Positions 32,766 to 41,157 are shown, numbered from the stretch's first letter. The stretch: DNA of 60,861 nt from Paractinoplanes toevensis (GCF_018332695.1 NZ_BOQN01000112.1:1-60861), one strand, 5' to 3'. The notes: generated by a model not told the origin, from the letters alone. Translations and numbers: made by a program.

Positions 32766-33727
32766 CAGAACAACCCCCGCTCGTCGAACCGCTTGGCGAG
32801 AAGGTTCGAGCCGTAGATCAGCAGCACCCCGACCACGCCCTTGAACAGGCCGACCGCGGTGGAGTAGCTGTACGAGCCCTGGGTGATGCCGATGTAGTAG
32901 ACGTACGTGTCGAAGACGTCGGCCACCGACCGGTTCAGCGAGGTGGTCATCAGCCAGATCTGCTCGAACCCGGAGTCGAGCAGATGCCCGCAGGTCAGGA
33001 TTCCCATGATCACGATGGCCGGCCGGATGCCGGGCAGCGTGACATGCCAGAACTGCCGCCACCGGCCGGCCCCGTCGACCCGGGCCGCCTCGTACAGCTG
33101 GGTGTCCACACCGGCCAGTGCGGCCAGGTAGATGATCGTGCCCCAGCCGGTCTGCTTCCACAGCAGCTGCAGCACGACGATCGGCCGGAACCACGCCTCC
33201 TGGGCCACGTAATCGGCCCGCGGCCCGCCGACGATGTCGTTGATGAACCCGGCGATGACCCCGAAATCCGCCGAGAACAGCAGGTAGCTCACCGACGCCA
33301 CGATCGTCCAGGACAGGAAGTGCGGGATGTAGATGATCGACTGGATCGAGTTCTTCAGCGTTCGCTGCCGCAGCTCGTTGAGCAGCAGCGCCACGATGAT
33401 CGGGGCCGGGAACACGAAGACCACGGTGAGCAGGGCCAGGATCAGGGTGTTGGTCATCAGCCGGGTGAAGTCCGAGCCGGTGAACAACTCCTCGAAGTGC
33501 TTGAGCCCCACCCACGGGCTGTCGGCGTAGCCGAGGAACGGCAGGTAGTCCTGGAACGCGATGCTCAGGCCGTACATCGGCCAGTACCGGAAGATCAGGA
33601 AGTAGGCCAGGCCGGGCAGCAGCATCAGATACAGCCAGCCGTGGCGGATCACTCGGCGCGCTTTGACAGCGGCCGGTGGCGCGATCTCAGGCTGCACCAC
33701 CGGCGGACGTTCCAGGTCGGTGGCCAC
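32765..33727 (-). CDS. Sugar ABC transporter permease, LplB/YteP-like
   Basis: 320 aa from GTG at 33727, three bases after the binding-protein stop. The frame is open upstream into the neighbour, but the start here gives the normal family N-terminus. Six helices; LLPGLAYFLIFRYWPMYGLSIAF opens the first, and the EAA loop is YEAARVDGAGRWRQFWHVTLPGI. YSTAVGLFKGVVGVLLIYGSN ends the protein as in LplB proteins. Pairs with the LplC-like permease. Confidence 0.93.
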   Translation of the reverse strand: MATDLERPPVVQPEIAPPAAVKARRVIRHGWLYLMLLPGLAYFLIFRYWPMYGLSIAFQDYLPFLGYADSPWVGLKHFEELFTGSDFTRLMTNTLILALLTVVFVFPAPIIVALLLNELRQRTLKNSIQSIIYIPHFLSWTIVASVSYLLFSADFGVIAGFINDIVGGPRADYVAQEAWFRPIVVLQLLWKQTGWGTIIYLAALAGVDTQLYEAARVDGAGRWRQFWHVTLPGIRPAIVIMGILTCGHLLDSGFEQIWLMTTSLNRSVADVFDTYVYYIGITQGSYSYSTAVGLFKGVVGVLLIYGSNLLAKRFDERGLF

Positions 33728-33729
33728 GG

Positions 33730-35250
33730 TTACTTGCCGAGCTTCGCCACGAGATCGTTGGTCTCCTGAGCGACCTTCTCGCCGCCCTCGGCGTACCACC
33801 GCTTGACCTCGGCCCGCAGCTGTTCCTCGGTGATGTCGCCGGACAGGAACTTGATCCGGGCGTCCGGGATGATCAGGTCGAGGGTCTTGCCCTGCTTGAT
33901 GTAGGTCTCCGAGACGACGCCGAGCGCCGGGTTGTGCACCGCGGTCTTCAGGTCCTCGGCCGCCAGCTGGTCACGAAGCACGACCAGCTTGCGGGACGGC
34001 TCGTCGGCCGGCTTCGGCGGGTAGGCGCCGAGGCCGATGCTGGCCCGGGTGCCGAGCTGGATGAACGCCTTCTCGACGTCGTTGTTGATCTGCTTGATCT
34101 GCGGGTTGTCCTCGTCGAGCGGCGCCGCGTACCCGTCCTCGAGTTTGAAGTTGCGGCCCTCGATCCCGTTGGTGAGCAGGACCGTGCCCTCCTTGGTCTG
34201 CATCTTGTCGAGCACCTGCAGCACCTGGTCGAGCTGTTCCTCGGTCTTCACCTTCTGCTTGGGAATCGCGACGATGCCGTTGTAACCCGGGAACGGGGCG
34301 GAGAACTTCTGCCCGTCGGAGCGTGCGAGGTTGCCGGCCAGGGCGACCTTGTCGAAGTTCTTCGGGTCACCCTCCTTGAACAGCTTGACCAGGTCGCCGG
34401 AGCGGACGTTGACGTCGATGATGATGCCGCCCCGGCCCTGCACGAACGGCTTGTTCCAGTTGGCGCTGTCCAGGGTGGCGAAGTCCGGGTTGATCCAGCC
34501 GTTGTCGACCCAGGTCTTGAGCCACTTGTTGGCGGTCACGAACTCCTCGGTGTCGAAGCCGGGGACGAGCTTGCCGCCCCGGTCACCCCAGCCGTTGGGG
34601 GCGCCGAACCAGGTCTCGATCACGTCGTACGGGCTGGAACTGGCGTAGTTGCCCGGCCACTTCGGCACGATCAGCCCGTACGTGTCCTTCTTGCCGTTGC
34701 CGTCCGGGTCCCGCTCGGTGAAGGCTTTCGCGATGGCCTGCAGGTCGTCGACCGTCTTCGGCATCTGGAGGCCGAGCTTCTCCAGCCAGTCCTTGCGGAT
34801 CGAGATGGCCGAGCGCAGCAGCGGGCGGACCCGGTAGATGCCGAAGGTCTTGCCGTTGACCGTCGCGTTCTTACCGGTCGTCGGGTCGGCCGGGACGAGG
34901 TTCGGATATTTGTCGAGCTTGCCGGTCAGGTCCCAGAACGCGCCGGCCTGCGCGGCCTGTACGAACGCCGCCTGCTTGTCGCCCTGGATGACCATGACCT
35001 GCGGCATGTTGTTGGAGGCCAGGGTGACGTTGGTCTTCTCGTTGTAGTCGGCGTTCGGCACCCAGGTGATCTGGAGCTTCTTGCCGATCAGCTTCTGCAC
35101 GGCCTGCTGCAGTTCGCCGTTCGGGTCGGGCGCGGTGCCGAACAGCGGCGCCATCACGGTGATGGTGTCGCTGCTCGTCTCGCTCCCGCTGTCGCCGCAA
35201 CCGGCCGTTATCAGTGTCAGGGCGGCCAGCGCCGCCAGGCTTTTCTTCAT
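33730..35250 (-). CDS. Extracellular sugar-binding lipoprotein, LplA/YtcQ-like
   Basis: 506 aa from ATG at 35250 with AAAGGGA. Lipoprotein signal peptide with lipobox LITAGC (Cys18). A two-lobe solute-binding protein of cluster for complex oligosaccharides, about 500 residues as usual for LplA-type proteins. It captures the substrate on the cell surface and hands it to the two permeases. The ATPase partner is not encoded in this window; such systems use a shared MsmK/MsiK-like ATPase encoded elsewhere. Start overlaps the DUF624 stop by four bases. Confidence 0.93.
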   Translation of the reverse strand: MKKSLAALAALTLITAGCGDSGSETSSDTITVMAPLFGTAPDPNGELQQAVQKLIGKKLQITWVPNADYNEKTNVTLASNNMPQVMVIQGDKQAAFVQAAQAGAFWDLTGKLDKYPNLVPADPTTGKNATVNGKTFGIYRVRPLLRSAISIRKDWLEKLGLQMPKTVDDLQAIAKAFTERDPDGNGKKDTYGLIVPKWPGNYASSSPYDVIETWFGAPNGWGDRGGKLVPGFDTEEFVTANKWLKTWVDNGWINPDFATLDSANWNKPFVQGRGGIIIDVNVRSGDLVKLFKEGDPKNFDKVALAGNLARSDGQKFSAPFPGYNGIVAIPKQKVKTEEQLDQVLQVLDKMQTKEGTVLLTNGIEGRNFKLEDGYAAPLDEDNPQIKQINNDVEKAFIQLGTRASIGLGAYPPKPADEPSRKLVVLRDQLAAEDLKTAVHNPALGVVSETYIKQGKTLDLIIPDARIKFLSGDITEEQLRAEVKRWYAEGGEKVAQETNDLVAKLGK

Positions 35251-35843
35251 GTAAGTCCCTTTCGGAGTGCCTCGTTCTCGGCGAACAGGCGCAGGCAGAG
35301 CCAGGTGTCCAGCTGGATCCACCCGCCGACGGCCACCACCAGCAGGACGGGGAACGCGGCTACCGCGAAACCGAACGCGACGAGGGTGAACAGCAGCAGG
35401 ACGGATGCGGGTGTGCGCAGCAGGGCGAACCGCGAGGCCTTGGGGAGAAGAGCCGGCGTCCGGAGGTCGTAGTGCACGGCCATGGGCAGCAGGTAGGCCG
35501 CGATCACGGCGAGGAAGGCGAGGGCGGCCAGGGTGGCGATCCGGGCGTTGCGGTCGGCCAGCCAGTGATAGTTGGTGATCAGCAGCGTGGCCGTGGCGAC
35601 GATCGGAAGGACGAGGGCGGAGCCGCGCCGGAACTCGGTGCGGTAGGCGCGGACGAAGGACGATCCCGTTTCACCCTCGGCGTGCCGGCGGGCCACGGTG
35701 TACGCCGCGAGCGTGGCCGGGCCGACCCCGAGGACCACGCCACCGGCCAGGGTGCCGACCGTCCACATCAGACTTAACTTGACCGCCCAGAAAACTTCGT
35801 CGGCCGCCTCGTACAGCCGTAGTGCCCACGCCGCCGGAGTCAT
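35247..35843 (-). CDS. DUF624 (YesL/YteU-type) membrane protein
   Basis: 198 aa. Four to five membrane helices; begins RLYEAADEVFWAVKLSLMWTVGTLAGGVVLGVGPATLAAYTV, the diagnostic DUF624 start. DUF624 proteins accompany LplABC-type importers in many bacteria, including the B. subtilis rhamnogalacturonan genes, but their role is unknown. First gene of the minus-strand transport operon DUF624-lplA-lplB-lplC-lyase, overlapping the next gene by four bases. Confidence 0.88.
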   Translation of the reverse strand: MTPAAWALRLYEAADEVFWAVKLSLMWTVGTLAGGVVLGVGPATLAAYTVARRHAEGETGSSFVRAYRTEFRRGSALVLPIVATATLLITNYHWLADRNARIATLAALAFLAVIAAYLLPMAVHYDLRTPALLPKASRFALLRTPASVLLLFTLVAFGFAVAAFPVLLVVAVGGWIQLDTWLCLRLFAENEALRKGLT

Positions 35844-35893
35844 CGCGCCCCCTGCCGTTGTGACGGGCGGGTTAACAGGTATCGAGGAACGTA

Positions 35894-35913
35894 ACTTTGA
35901 ATCGTCTCAAAGT
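35894..35913. promoter_or_regulatory. Inverted repeat before the transport operon
   Basis: ACTTTGA (35894-35900), ATCGTC, TCAAAGT (35907-35913): perfect 7-bp arms, 51 bases before the DUF624 start. Candidate operator for a sugar-responsive regulator (LacI-, AraC- or GntR-like). No such regulator gene lies in the locus. Confidence 0.5.
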
Positions 35914-35920
35914 CAACGCT

Positions 35921-35938
35921 CCGGAAAACCCTTTCCGG
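35921..35938 (-). terminator. Hairpin after the DUF1961 gene
   Basis: CCGGAAA (35921-35927) and TTTCCGG (35932-35938) form a 7-bp stem with a 4-base loop, nine bases past the DUF1961 stop on the minus strand. No T-run follows. It could separate the DUF1961 transcript from the transport operon. Confidence 0.5.
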
Positions 35939-35946
35939 CAGGTAGA

Positions 35947-36582
35947 TCAGGGGGTGACAATTCGCAGGTCGGAGTACTCGCCGATCATCGGCGCCATCTG
36001 CCGGAAGCCGATCCGGCCGCCCGGCAACGGCTCCGGGTCGGTCCACCGGAAGGTCAACAGGTCCGCGACCTCGAACGTTATGAATCCATCATGGACTGTG
36101 AGGCGCATTCGATACGGTCCCTGCGCGTCGAGGGCCGGCGGGAGCGGATCGGGTCCCTGCGCCACGAGGTGGAAGCCGTAGCTCTTGCGGAGGTTGCAGG
36201 TGTGCAGCCGGCGCTCCGACGGCCATCGGCGGCGGAAATACGAGACGTGGTAGGCGTTGAGGTCGCCGTGGTGATACTGCTCGTACGGTCCGGTGCGCGG
36301 GGCCAGGTCGAAGATGCTCTCGCCGTCGCGGCCCCGCGCGTGGAAGAAAAGGATCGCCAGGCCCGGTTCCCGGATCGGCCAGAAATCCCAGGTAGCGACG
36401 ATGTTCGGGCCGAAGTCGGCCGGGCACCACAGCACGATGTTGGCGTCCTGGCCGTCCTCGGGCGGGCGCCGGCTCTCCAGTCGCAGGCGGCCGCAGGGGA
36501 ACGACACGGCGCCGTCACCCTCCATCCGGAAGTCGGCGAGATCGGCGGCTTCGGCGAGGCGATTGTGGTAAAGCATAGACAT
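35947..36582 (-). CDS. DUF1961 protein, YesU-like
   Basis: 211 aa from ATG at 36582; ATG at 36576 is an alternative and no Shine-Dalgarno is visible. It closely follows the wording I recall for B. subtilis YesU of the rhamnogalacturonan cluster: WCPADFGPNIVATWDFWPI, GDLNAYHVSYFRRRW, TCNLRKSYGFHL and IGFRQMAPM. YesU has a concanavalin-like beta-sandwich and is likely a carbohydrate-binding or -cleaving protein of pectin use. No signal peptide, so it acts inside. Supports the locus assignment independently of the lyase. Confidence 0.87.
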   Translation of the reverse strand: MSMLYHNRLAEAADLADFRMEGDGAVSFPCGRLRLESRRPPEDGQDANIVLWCPADFGPNIVATWDFWPIREPGLAILFFHARGRDGESIFDLAPRTGPYEQYHHGDLNAYHVSYFRRRWPSERRLHTCNLRKSYGFHLVAQGPDPLPPALDAQGPYRMRLTVHDGFITFEVADLLTFRWTDPEPLPGGRIGFRQMAPMIGEYSDLRIVTP

Positions 36583-36590
36583 CAATCTAT
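36575..36590. promoter_or_regulatory. Inverted repeat over the DUF1961 start
   Basis: ATAGA (36575-36579), CATCAA, TCTAT (36586-36590): it overlaps the ATG of the DUF1961 gene and lies 22 bases before the divergent esterase start. A short site, suggestive of shared control only. Confidence 0.35.
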
Positions 36591-36611
36591 ACGTTTCAAC
36601 TGCGAGGGATC

Positions 36612-37544
36612 ATGCCGATCGAACGCTTCCACGCCGACCGTCTCGCCGCCCTCGAACGGTTCCGAACCGGCGCCGGCCCCGAGCCCGCCCCACCGGTCAG
36701 CCCGCCCGCACCGGCCGGCGTGATCACCGGCGAGATCAGCATTCCCGGCCCGCACGGCCCGATCCGGCTGCGCACCTACCGCCCCGACGGCCCACCGGCC
36801 GGGCTCGCACCGGGCAGTGCCGGCCCGCCGGCCGGGCCCGGGTCGGCGCTGCTCTGGGCGCATGGTGGCGGCTTCCGGCACGGCTCGGCCGACATGCCCG
36901 AGGGGGATTGGGTCAGCGCACAGCTCGCCGCCCGGGCCGGGGCCTACGTGGTGTCGGTCGATTACCGGCTCGCCACCGAGGGAGTGCGCTATCCGGTGCC
37001 GCTCGACGACGTCTTCGCGGCCTGGACCTGGTTCACCGGCGCGGCCGACCTGCCGGACCGGCGGGCGATCGGCGGGGCCAGCGCCGGCGCTGCCCTCGCG
37101 CTGGCCGCCACGCTGCGCGCCCGGGACGCCGGCGGGCCCGTCCCGGACGCGCTGCTGCTGGCCTATCCGTTCGCGCACTTCCCCAACCCGGCCGCGGACG
37201 CCGACCTGGCGGCAGCACTGTCCGAGGCGCTGCCGCCGGGCGCGCGGTTCACCGCGGCCGGGATCGAGGACATGGTCCGCAATTACGTGGGCCGGATCAG
37301 CGACCTGCCACCGGACGCGCTGCCCGGCGCGGCCCGGCTGACCGGCCTGCCGCCGGCCTGGATCCTGCTGTCCGAATACGACGATCTACGCACGTCCGGC
37401 GAGCTACTGGCCCGGCAACTGGACTCGGCAACAGTCTTCGTCGCCGAGGGCGCGCCGCACGGCCACCTGAATCACCCTGCCGACCTGCCCGGCACGACCG
37501 GCTCACTGTCGTTCTTCGCCGCGGCCCTGGTCAGTCTTTCGTAG
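36612..37544 (+). CDS. Alpha/beta hydrolase of the HSL (esterase/acetyl esterase) family
   Basis: 310 aa, ATG with GAGGGA. Oxyanion-hole motif HGGGFRHG, nucleophile elbow GGASAGAAL (Ser), acidic residue in LSEYDDLR and catalytic His in GAPHGHLNH make a full triad. No signal peptide, so it is cytosolic. Divergent from the YesU-like gene with only 29 bases between starts. In this setting it may remove acetyl groups from imported rhamnogalacturonan fragments (inference). A Gly/Pro-rich insertion (residues ~60-75) lies before the HGGG strand. Confidence 0.88.
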   Translation: MPIERFHADRLAALERFRTGAGPEPAPPVSPPAPAGVITGEISIPGPHGPIRLRTYRPDGPPAGLAPGSAGPPAGPGSALLWAHGGGFRHGSADMPEGDWVSAQLAARAGAYVVSVDYRLATEGVRYPVPLDDVFAAWTWFTGAADLPDRRAIGGASAGAALALAATLRARDAGGPVPDALLLAYPFAHFPNPAADADLAAALSEALPPGARFTAAGIEDMVRNYVGRISDLPPDALPGAARLTGLPPAWILLSEYDDLRTSGELLARQLDSATVFVAEGAPHGHLNHPADLPGTTGSLSFFAAALVSLS

Positions 37545-38137
37545 GGTCCGAAACCACGAGAACGGCCCGCTGAGCGCCGAACTCGCGCTCCTTTTCAAGT
37601 ACGGTCCGGGGGCCCACAACCGCAACATCGGGCGGGCCGCCGCTCGGCGCGACCTGCGCGCGGGCACGGCGCGTGCCGCGCCTTTCGCGTGATGCCTCTC
37701 GCGTGCCGCGCCTCGCATGGGATGCGTCGGTCTTGAAGGCGGATCAGATCTTGGCGATTCAGCCCCCGACGTGGTGCTGCGGCGCTTTGCCTTGCTCATC
37801 CGTGCGCGCGGGTCTGCGAGTATCAGGCAGCAGGGCAGAACGCGGGCGGAAGGATGTCCAGGGGTGTCCTGGCGAGGTAACGGGTCGTGAGTCGCCGGGC
37901 CACGTGGGCCGGGCCGTCGCCGCGCTCGCGGGCGGAGATGGGCCCGGCAGTGAAGTGGCGTTGCGGGCCGGGCCCGCCCGGCGGTGGCGCGCGGAGAATG
38001 AGTCCCGCTCGGCGAAACCGAGTGCCACGGGACCGGTCCCACCGCGTACCAAAAGACCTGTGCGGGACGGCAGGAATGGGCGGCGGCTACGCCGCAGCCC
38101 GACTCCTGCGAAAGCGGCCCTGTCCGGCGGTGCCGGC
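37545..38137. other. Gene-free stretch of about 590 bases
   Basis: No coding frame here resembles a protein with proper start and ribosome site. GCGTGCCGCGCCT occurs twice (37671-37683 and 37701-37713), 30 bp apart. A start-less plus-strand frame near 37570-37690 reads AELALLFKYGPGAHNRNIG and may be a gene remnant. The stretch separates the sugar locus from the RidA unit. Confidence 0.45.
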
Positions 38138-38515
38138 CTATCCGATGTAGAGGATGGCGTCGATCTCGATGTCGAAACCCTCCAGCGGAACCGGCAGCGT
38201 CGTGCGCACCGGAAGGTTGTCGCCCTTGATGTATTGCGCGTAGATCTCGTTCAGCTCCGCGAAATCGGCGAAGTCTCGCAGATAGACACCCACCCGCACG
38301 GCGTCGTCGAGGCTCGCGCCGGCCTCCTCGGCGACCGTGGCCAGGTTGCGGAAAGCGGCGTGCGCCTGCTCGGCGAAACTGCCGGTCACGCGGGTGCCGT
38401 CGGGCAGTGCCGGGATGGCTCCGGCCAGGTAGATCGTGTCGCCGGCGACGACCGCGTGCGAATAGGGGCCGCCGGCCGGGGCCGCCTTGTCGGTGATTAT
38501 CGCGCGCTTGGGCAT
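38138..38515 (-). CDS. ridA: RidA-family enamine/imine deaminase
   Basis: 125 aa from ATG at 38515, eight bases after AGGAG; ATG lies one base past the amidohydrolase stop. RidA trimer that hydrolyses reactive imines formed by PLP enzymes. GGPYSHAVVAGDTIYLAG, GTRVTGSFAEQAHAAFRNL and the catalytic Arg in LPVRTTLPV are present, so activity is expected. Last gene of regulator-amidohydrolase-ridA on the minus strand, which suggests that the pathway produces enamines or imines. Confidence 0.93.
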   Translation of the reverse strand: MPKRAIITDKAAPAGGPYSHAVVAGDTIYLAGAIPALPDGTRVTGSFAEQAHAAFRNLATVAEEAGASLDDAVRVGVYLRDFADFAELNEIYAQYIKGDNLPVRTTLPVPLEGFDIEIDAILYIG

Positions 38516-38516
38516 G

Positions 38517-39725
38517 TCATTCACTCCTGGTTTCTCGTGGGAATTGATCGGCAAGTCCGTCCCGGCCGACCAACGGCTGGTTGAGCAGAGCGCGAATGTC
38601 GCGGTCCCGGCGACCCAGGGCCGCGCGTTGCGCGCCGGTCAGCGGAATCCACGGTGCCGGCGGGACCGGCAGGCGCGGCGGAAGCAATTGCCCTTTCCGG
38701 TACGTGGCCACGTTCGCCAAACGCATCGGCGCGATCCGTGCCGCCAGGTGGGCGTCGGTCACCTCGAATTTGCCGTGCTCGATGGCGAAGACGGCGAGAT
38801 CGGCGGGCTTGCCGACGTCGAGCGTGCCCGCGTCGAGCCCGAGCGCCGTCGCGGGCCGCACCGTGACCGCCGCGATCACCTCGGCCAGTGGCAGCCCCGC
38901 CGCCAGCATCTTCGCCATCGTGGTGGGCAGGTCGAAGACCGGCCCGAGCACCGACCTCGCGTGCAGGTCCGTCGAGATCGTGTGCGGTCGCAGCCCCAGG
39001 TCGAGCTGCTGCTCGAGGATGTCGAACGCGAACCCGCCCGACCCGTGCCCCAGGTCGAACACCACCCCGCGCTCCCCGGCCGCGACCGCTGCCGGCCCGA
39101 CCGGCGACGCGATGCCGCTGGCGCAGTGCGTGACGATGTCGCCGGGCCGCAGCAGCTCGAGCACCTCGTCGACCGCCGGGGGAGCGGCCCCTACGTGCAC
39201 CATGACCGGCACCCGGCAGGCGTCCCCGACGGTGAGGGCCCGCCGCAGCGGGGCGACCCCGTTGTCACCCACCGTCTCCCGGTCGATCCGCACCTTGATC
39301 CCGAAGATCCGGTCCCGGTGCCGCTGCACGGTGTCGATGGCCAGCGCGACGTCGCAGTTGGCGAGGTCGCGGCTCTCGCCGGTGCGGCCCGCGAGCCCCA
39401 CCGCCGAGATGTTGAGCAGCCCCGCCACCCGGACGTCGAAGCTCTTTCGCAGCAGCCCGTCGAGCGTGTAGGCCCCCGTCGTCCCGGCATCCACCCAGGT
39501 GGTGACGCCCGTGTGCCAGGCGATCGGATCGGGGTCGATGCCCCAGTAGCCCGGTCCGACGTGCGTGTGCAGATCGACCAGCCCGGGCGTGACCAGCAGC
39601 CCGCCGACGTCCACCACGGTCAGCGCGTCACTGCGGGGAAGGTCCTGGCCGGTGGCCGCGATCAGCCCGTCCTTGACCGCCACGTCGACCGGGTCACCCC
39701 CGGCCAGCAACAGGTCCCAGGTCAT
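38517..39725 (-). CDS. Amidohydrolase/deacetylase-family metallohydrolase
   Basis: 402 aa from ATG at 39725, seven bases after GGAGG. TIM-barrel amidohydrolase of the dihydroorotase-like EF_0837 subgroup. Metal ligands: VDLHTHVGPGYWG near residue 50, a likely carbamylated Lys in FGIKVRID, VMVHVG, VTHCASG and the Asp of TISTDLHA. Relatives act on N-acyl amino acids or hydantoin-like compounds. Its pairing with RidA suggests amino-acid-derived substrates with imine intermediates. Cytosolic. Substrate unknown. Confidence 0.88.
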   Translation of the reverse strand: MTWDLLLAGGDPVDVAVKDGLIAATGQDLPRSDALTVVDVGGLLVTPGLVDLHTHVGPGYWGIDPDPIAWHTGVTTWVDAGTTGAYTLDGLLRKSFDVRVAGLLNISAVGLAGRTGESRDLANCDVALAIDTVQRHRDRIFGIKVRIDRETVGDNGVAPLRRALTVGDACRVPVMVHVGAAPPAVDEVLELLRPGDIVTHCASGIASPVGPAAVAAGERGVVFDLGHGSGGFAFDILEQQLDLGLRPHTISTDLHARSVLGPVFDLPTTMAKMLAAGLPLAEVIAAVTVRPATALGLDAGTLDVGKPADLAVFAIEHGKFEVTDAHLAARIAPMRLANVATYRKGQLLPPRLPVPPAPWIPLTGAQRAALGRRDRDIRALLNQPLVGRDGLADQFPRETRSE

Positions 39726-39777
39726 CCGCACGCCTCCAGCTCTGCGCCGGCCGCCTGCGGTCGAGGCATCGGACGGG

Positions 39778-41058
39778 TCATTCGGCTGCCTCCAGCGCGC
39801 TCGTGATGGCCAGGCGGTAGAGGCGGGCCGGGCGGCCCTTGCGGGTTATCTGGGTGCTGCCGCCCTCGATGACCAGGCCCGCGTCGGTCAGCTTGCGGAT
39901 CAGGCGACGGCCGCTCGGGTCGGTGATGCCCATCGCGCGGGCCAGCTCGCCCGGTGAGACCAGGCGGCCGCCCAGCCCGCGCTCCACCGACGCCAGCCGG
40001 GACAGCGTCGCCGGGCTCAGGCCCGCCCGACCGGCCAGCGATTCCAGCTCGCCGTGCTGGCGGTGCGTCCAGGTCAGCGGCGCCGGTGAGCCGGTCGCGC
40101 CCATCGGCCCGATCGTGACGCCGTCGTCGGTGAACAGGTAGGCCACCGAACCCTGCTCCTGCTCGGCCCGGGCCGCCGCCTGTTCGGCCAGGTCGACGCT
40201 CAGCCGGGCCGAGGCGCCGATCCCGAACCCCGCCACCACCCGCACGCCCAGCTGGTCACGGGCCTCGGCCAGCACCGGAAGCCCGACCCACTGCCGGGTG
40301 GCCGCCTCGAACAGCGACGCCGGCGCGAACGCCAGCAACGCCCGGTGCCCGCGCTGGTCGATCCAGGCGTCGGCGAACTCCGGCGCGTGCAGCAGTAGAT
40401 GCTGCAACCCGACCCGGGCCCGATCGCTGCCCGGTGCGCCGAGCAGGAACAACCCGGTGGCGAACCGCTGCCGCTCGCGCGCCCGCAACACCAGCTCGTG
40501 CAGCCCCGCGCGGATGGTCTGCGCCGTCGGTGCCGCGTGCAGCACCGCGATCTCCCCGCCGAGTGCGGCCGCGACCGCCGTCCGCCCGGTGATCAGGTAG
40601 CCCGCCCCGGTCTCGGCCAGCCGCTTCCGGTGAAAGGCCACGATCTCGTCGATCGGCTGGTCCGCATCGAACGGCAGCGCGGCGATCCGGTCCGGATCGA
40701 GTTCGAGTGCCCCCGCCACCTCGTCGACGATCTCCCGATCGAACGTGTCGATCGCCACCGGCGTCGCCGCCCAGCCGTTGCCGCGGGCTTTCGCCCACGC
40801 CAACGCAAGATCAAGAGCCGCGGCCCGCATGACGGCGACCGGCAGGGAGGGCGGGAGAAGATCACGGCCATGCGCGTACGGCAGGAGGCCCAGCAGCAAG
40901 CCGTCCAGTCGCGTCTCGCGGAGCAACCCACCGATCAGCTCGCGGATCTGTTCGTCCCGGTCGTAGACCGCCCAGACGAGCTCGACCCCGTCGACGGTCC
41001 GCGCGGCGTCGGCGAAGCGCTGCCGATGCCCGGCATGCACCACCAGCCCGATCCTCAT
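39778..41058 (-). CDS. Transcriptional regulator with N-terminal sensor and C-terminal winged helix
   Basis: 426 aa from ATG at 41058 (GGAG six bases before it); GTG at 41076 is the other choice. Residues 1-190 alternate beta strands and helices, ending in the TAAVAALGGEIAVLHAAPTAQTIR stretch, rather like the receptor domain PrpR_N of propionate regulators. A middle part (~195-320) looks like a nucleotide-cyclase-type or GGDEF-like fold (HRALLAFAPASLFEA, GFGIGASARLSVDLAEQA). The last ~80 residues form a winged helix (SPGELARAMGITDPSGRRLIRKLTDAGLV). Heads the operon with the amidohydrolase and RidA genes; it probably controls them. Domain names are tentative. Confidence 0.7.
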   Translation of the reverse strand: MRIGLVVHAGHRQRFADAARTVDGVELVWAVYDRDEQIRELIGGLLRETRLDGLLLGLLPYAHGRDLLPPSLPVAVMRAAALDLALAWAKARGNGWAATPVAIDTFDREIVDEVAGALELDPDRIAALPFDADQPIDEIVAFHRKRLAETGAGYLITGRTAVAAALGGEIAVLHAAPTAQTIRAGLHELVLRARERQRFATGLFLLGAPGSDRARVGLQHLLLHAPEFADAWIDQRGHRALLAFAPASLFEAATRQWVGLPVLAEARDQLGVRVVAGFGIGASARLSVDLAEQAAARAEQEQGSVAYLFTDDGVTIGPMGATGSPAPLTWTHRQHGELESLAGRAGLSPATLSRLASVERGLGGRLVSPGELARAMGITDPSGRRLIRKLTDAGLVIEGGSTQITRKGRPARLYRLAITSALEAAE

Positions 41059-41088
41059 CCGCAGCTCCGTTGACACCTCGCCCCGACC

Positions 41089-41116
41089 AACGAACTATAT
41101 GCGAACCTGGTTCGTT
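41089..41116. promoter_or_regulatory. Operator candidate between the regulator and hexosaminidase genes
   Basis: CGAACC T GGTTCG (41102-41114) is a perfect palindrome. AACGAAC (41089-41095) and GTTCGTT (41110-41116) form a second, wider inverted repeat sharing the right half. The cluster lies 31 bases before the regulator start and 42 before the hexosaminidase start. Confidence 0.6.
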
Positions 41117-41157
41117 TTGGAGGCCCTTGTGTTCCGATCCCCGACGGAGGTGACTCG

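Noticed and set aside
37503..38042. Minus-strand frame in the gene-free stretch before ridA
   Set aside because: Arg/Pro-rich, no ribosome site, no domain; overlaps the end of the esterase gene in antisense.
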